Shown piece after piece: positions 13,877 to 16,097 of a stretch of 16,097 nucleotides of DNA. Position numbers and translations under genes: made by a program. The notes beneath the pieces were generated by a model. That model did no database searches and was not told where the DNA came from. It was given only the letters and a program-made list of their open reading frames with translations. Numbering within the stretch: the first letter of the stretch is position 1; every line of letters starts with the position of its first letter. This stretch comes from Candidatus Bathyarchaeota archaeon B26-1 (GTDB lineage: Archaea > Thermoproteota > Bathyarchaeia > Bathyarchaeales > B26-1), in the NCBI GenBank assembly GCA_001593925.1, contig LUCD01000027.1, forward strand, positions 1-16,097, given 5' to 3'.

Positions 13877-15757
13877 ATGAGCTCGTACCTTGAAGCGTTA
13901 CGGCCGAGGCTGAGCGAGATAGACTACCGGAAGCTACGTGCGATAGCCAACCCTGAAGTCCACAGGTTCGTCGCGGAGGCCGCCGACCTCTGCAACCCGA
14001 AACGGATATTCGTCTGCTCCAACTCGGCTGAGGACGTCGCCTACATCCGGCGGAAAGCCATAGAGACGGGTGAGGAAAAACCACTAAAGGCTCATGGGCA
14101 CACAGTTCACTTCGATGGCGTATATGATCAAGGAAGAGACAGGCGGGTCACGAAGTATCTTGTGCCGAAGGGGGACACCTTAAGTAAGGTTCTAAACCAG
14201 ATCGACAGGGATGAAGGCTTGGCGGAGATACGGAGCCTCCTCAAGAACTCTATGGAGGGGCGGACGATGATCGTACTCTTTGTTTCCTTAGGCCCGCCCA
14301 ACTCGGTCTTCACGGTTCTCGGCATGCAATGCACCGACTCCTGGTATGTAGCCCATTCCGAGACCATTCTCTTCAGGCCTGGTTACGAGGTGTTCCGCCG
14401 ATCCGGGTCGGGGAGGGACTTTCTACGCGTCCTACACTCCGCGGGTAAGCTTGACAAGAACATGGTCAGCATGGAACATGAGAAGAAACGCATCTACATC
14501 GATTACGCTGAGAACATAATCTACAGCGTGAATACGCAGTACGCAGGTAACTCTGTGGGTTTCAAGAAGCTCGCCTTCCGCCTCGCCATAAGGAAAGCCA
14601 ACCAGGAGGGATGGTTGGCTGAGCATATGATGATCATGGGCGTGCATGGTCCAGGAGGTCGTAAAACATACTTTGCTGGGGCTTTCCCTAGCGCCTGCGG
14701 CAAGACTTCCACGGCTATGCTTCCGGGAGAAACGATACTGGGCGACGACATCGCGTACATCCGCAATATTAACTCGGTTGCACGTGCAGTGAACGTTGAA
14801 TGCGGCATATTCGGTATTCTCCAAGGCATAAACCCGAAGGACGACCCTCTACTCTTCGAGGTTCTAAACAGCCCCGGTGAGATCATCTTCTCTAACGTCT
14901 TGGTTAAAGACGGGAAGCCTTACTGGTTAGGTATGGGCTGTGATCTTCCCGAGGACGGAGTAAACTATACGGGTTACTGGTGGGAAGGAAAGACCGACGA
15001 GAACGGCAATAGAATTCCTCCAGCTCACAAGAATGCTCGATACACCGTGCCTCTCAGGGCGTTGAAAAACTGCGATCCCGAGCTGGATAACCCTCTAGGC
15101 GTAGAGTTAGGCGGGATAATGTACGGCGGCCGCGACTCAAAAGCCTATGTGCCCGTCCAGCAGAGCTTCAGCTGGGAACATGGGGTTATCGCCTACGGAG
15201 CTTCGCTTGAGACCGAGACGACATTCGCCACAGTTGACAAAGAGGGCATACCCGAGATAAACATGATGAGCATCCAAGATTTTATATCCATTCCCCTAGG
15301 CCAAAATATACGGCATCTGCTTGACTTCGGGAAGAAACTGAAGAAGCCCCCCATAATCTTTGGGGTAAACTACTTCCTACGCGATCTCGAGACAGGGGAG
15401 TACTTAAACGCCCCCCGAGACAAGCACGTCTGGGTGAAATGGATGGAGCTCCGCGTGCACAACGAAGCTGAGGCAATAAAAACTCCAACCGGATACGTCC
15501 CGAAGTACGAAGACCTACGTAGACTCTTCAGGCAAGTCTTAGGGAAAGATTACCCAAAGAGAGACTACATAAAACAATTCACAATACGCGTCCCCGAAAA
15601 CCTAGCAAAGATCGACAGGGTGAAGAAGTTCTATAAGGAGAAGGTTTCAGACACACCCATAGAGCTCTTCAAGATACTGGATCAACAACGGAGACGTCTG
15701 GTTCAAGCTAGGAAGAGGTTCGGCGACTACATCTCCCCAGAAAAATTCGAAAAATAA
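13877..15757 (+). CDS. pckG: Phosphoenolpyruvate carboxykinase (GTP)
   Basis: A 626-residue, full-length GTP-dependent PEP carboxykinase. It converts oxaloacetate and GTP to phosphoenolpyruvate, CO2 and GDP, the entry step of gluconeogenesis, in the cytoplasm. Motifs: CTDSWYVAHSE (about 155-165), the GTP-type P-loop FPSACGKTS (270-278), kinase motif GDDIAYI shortly after, the GGIMYGGRDS region with SFSWEHGVIAYGASLETE, and GVNYFLRDLETGEYL near the C-terminus. The FPSACGKT form, with its reactive cysteine, separates it from the ATP-type enzyme. ATG 13877 is chosen: GAGGT at 13863-13867 precedes it by 9 bases, and an ATG at 13873 is out of frame with an early stop. It is transcribed alone and converges on a creatininase-family gene. 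Confidence 0.96.
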   Translation: MSSYLEALRPRLSEIDYRKLRAIANPEVHRFVAEAADLCNPKRIFVCSNSAEDVAYIRRKAIETGEEKPLKAHGHTVHFDGVYDQGRDRRVTKYLVPKGDTLSKVLNQIDRDEGLAEIRSLLKNSMEGRTMIVLFVSLGPPNSVFTVLGMQCTDSWYVAHSETILFRPGYEVFRRSGSGRDFLRVLHSAGKLDKNMVSMEHEKKRIYIDYAENIIYSVNTQYAGNSVGFKKLAFRLAIRKANQEGWLAEHMMIMGVHGPGGRKTYFAGAFPSACGKTSTAMLPGETILGDDIAYIRNINSVARAVNVECGIFGILQGINPKDDPLLFEVLNSPGEIIFSNVLVKDGKPYWLGMGCDLPEDGVNYTGYWWEGKTDENGNRIPPAHKNARYTVPLRALKNCDPELDNPLGVELGGIMYGGRDSKAYVPVQQSFSWEHGVIAYGASLETETTFATVDKEGIPEINMMSIQDFISIPLGQNIRHLLDFGKKLKKPPIIFGVNYFLRDLETGEYLNAPRDKHVWVKWMELRVHNEAEAIKTPTGYVPKYEDLRRLFRQVLGKDYPKRDYIKQFTIRVPENLAKIDRVKKFYKEKVSDTPIELFKILDQQRRRLVQARKRFGDYISPEKFEK

Positions 15758-15771
15758 ACGTTTTATTGCGG

Positions 15772-15801
15772 TTCGGCTCGTCCCGGTCCCTCAAGGCCGA
15801 A
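15772..15801. terminator. Hairpin in the convergent region after pckG
   Basis: TTCGGC (15772-15777) pairs perfectly with GCCGAA (15796-15801) around an 18-base loop. A smaller GGGG-CAAG-CCCC stem lies at 15847-15858. Both lie between the convergent pckG and creatininase-family genes and may help separate their transcripts. A CGTTTTATTG run just after the pckG stop is the more typical archaeal termination signal. Confidence 0.3.
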
Positions 15802-15881
15802 AGACTTTGACTGCTCACCTTCTCCCCATTATATGTAACGCCGTCAGGGGCAAGCCCCCTTCAGGTTCAACCTAGATTACG

Positions 15882-16097
15882 TTAGGACCTAGCCTTGGGT
15901 TCAGGTTTCTTCAGTTCCTCGTTGAATTTCTTAAGCTTTCTGAGAACCTTATCGTCCCTCTTTATCTTCCTTATGAGCTCAACGAGCTTCTCGACGTGGG
16001 CCTCCACGATTCGCCTCCCCTTCTCAGCGTTCGCCTTTCTCGCGTCTCCAACGTATGCGTCGGGGTAGGCCGCGTACCAGTCGATCGAGGTTGAGGC
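15882..16097 (-). CDS. Creatininase-family amidohydrolase, C-terminal fragment
   Basis: The last 71 codons of a minus-strand gene that runs off the right edge; stop TAA at 15882-15884. The fragment reads STSIDWYAAYPDAYVGDARK, then ANAEKGRRIVEAHVEKLVEL, ending in a lysine-rich tail. The pattern D-W-x-A-x-x-P-x-x-Y-x-G-D-A-x-x-A-x-x-E-K-G is the C-terminal signature of the creatininase family, metal-dependent amidohydrolases that include creatinine amidohydrolase, archaeal FAPy deformylase ArfB of the F420/riboflavin route and MftE. Which member it is cannot be told from this end, since the metal-binding residues are outside the window. It converges on pckG with about 124 bases between the stops. 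Confidence 0.75.
   Translation of the reverse strand, partial: ASTSIDWYAAYPDAYVGDARKANAEKGRRIVEAHVEKLVELIRKIKRDDKVLRKLKKFNEELKKPEPKARS

Noticed and set aside
1..16097. CRISPR array, insertion sequence or phage/defence cassette
   Set aside because: No regularly spaced direct repeats, transposase, terminal inverted repeats, integrase or known defence genes were seen on either strand.

Overview
The window is archaeal, most likely from the Thermoproteota (TACK) side, such as Bathyarchaeia or a relative. Evidence: an eL33 (L35Ae) ribosomal protein, archaeal-type uS12 and uS7, an Lsm protein with a C-terminal extension, a crenarchaeal-style single-OB SSB, a GTP-type PEP carboxykinase, and TATA boxes about 27 bases before many starts, several of which look leaderless. 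AGG/AGA arginine codons are common, as in many thermophilic archaea. The exact lineage cannot be fixed from this sequence alone.

Layout. (a) 1-620, minus strand: the first 19 codons of a gene cut by the window edge (probably archaeal dnaG) and a small Toprim protein. (b) 717-1573, plus: eL33, then a zinc-ribbon/YbjQ protein. (c) 1646-3441, minus: an Lsm protein and a GlmU-like sugar-nucleotide enzyme, followed by about 520 bases with no intact gene but with a broken minus-strand reading frame. (d) 3965-5616, plus: a small helical protein of unknown role and MoeA. (e) 5660-6000, minus: a small membrane protein whose frame is broken by one base. It diverges from an Lrp/AsnC regulator (6064) across a single shared AT core. 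The regulator is followed 22 bases later by adenine deaminase. (f) 8316-11556, minus: uS12, a PHP/DUF3604 hydrolase and uS7, so the usual rps12-rps7 pair is split by a metabolic-looking gene. (g) 11701-13433, plus: a nucleotidyltransferase with a helical C-terminal half, SSB and tRNA-Gln(CUG). (h) 13434-13876: an AT-rich gap with no convincing gene. (i) 13877-15757, plus: PEP carboxykinase, facing the 3' end of a creatininase-family gene cut by the right edge.

Most genes are housekeeping: translation (eL33, uS12, uS7, tRNA-Gln), RNA/DNA handling (Lsm, Toprim, probable DnaG, SSB), gluconeogenesis (PEPCK), molybdenum/tungsten cofactor (MoeA), sugar nucleotide synthesis and purine salvage (adenine deaminase, possibly under the adjacent Lrp regulator). 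I see no CRISPR array, insertion sequence, phage gene or recognised defence cassette. The points most worth a second look are the gene inserted between rps12 and rps7 and its cysteine-rich insert, the two frame-disrupted small genes, the shared-core divergent promoter, and the nucleotidyltransferase with two similar helical modules.
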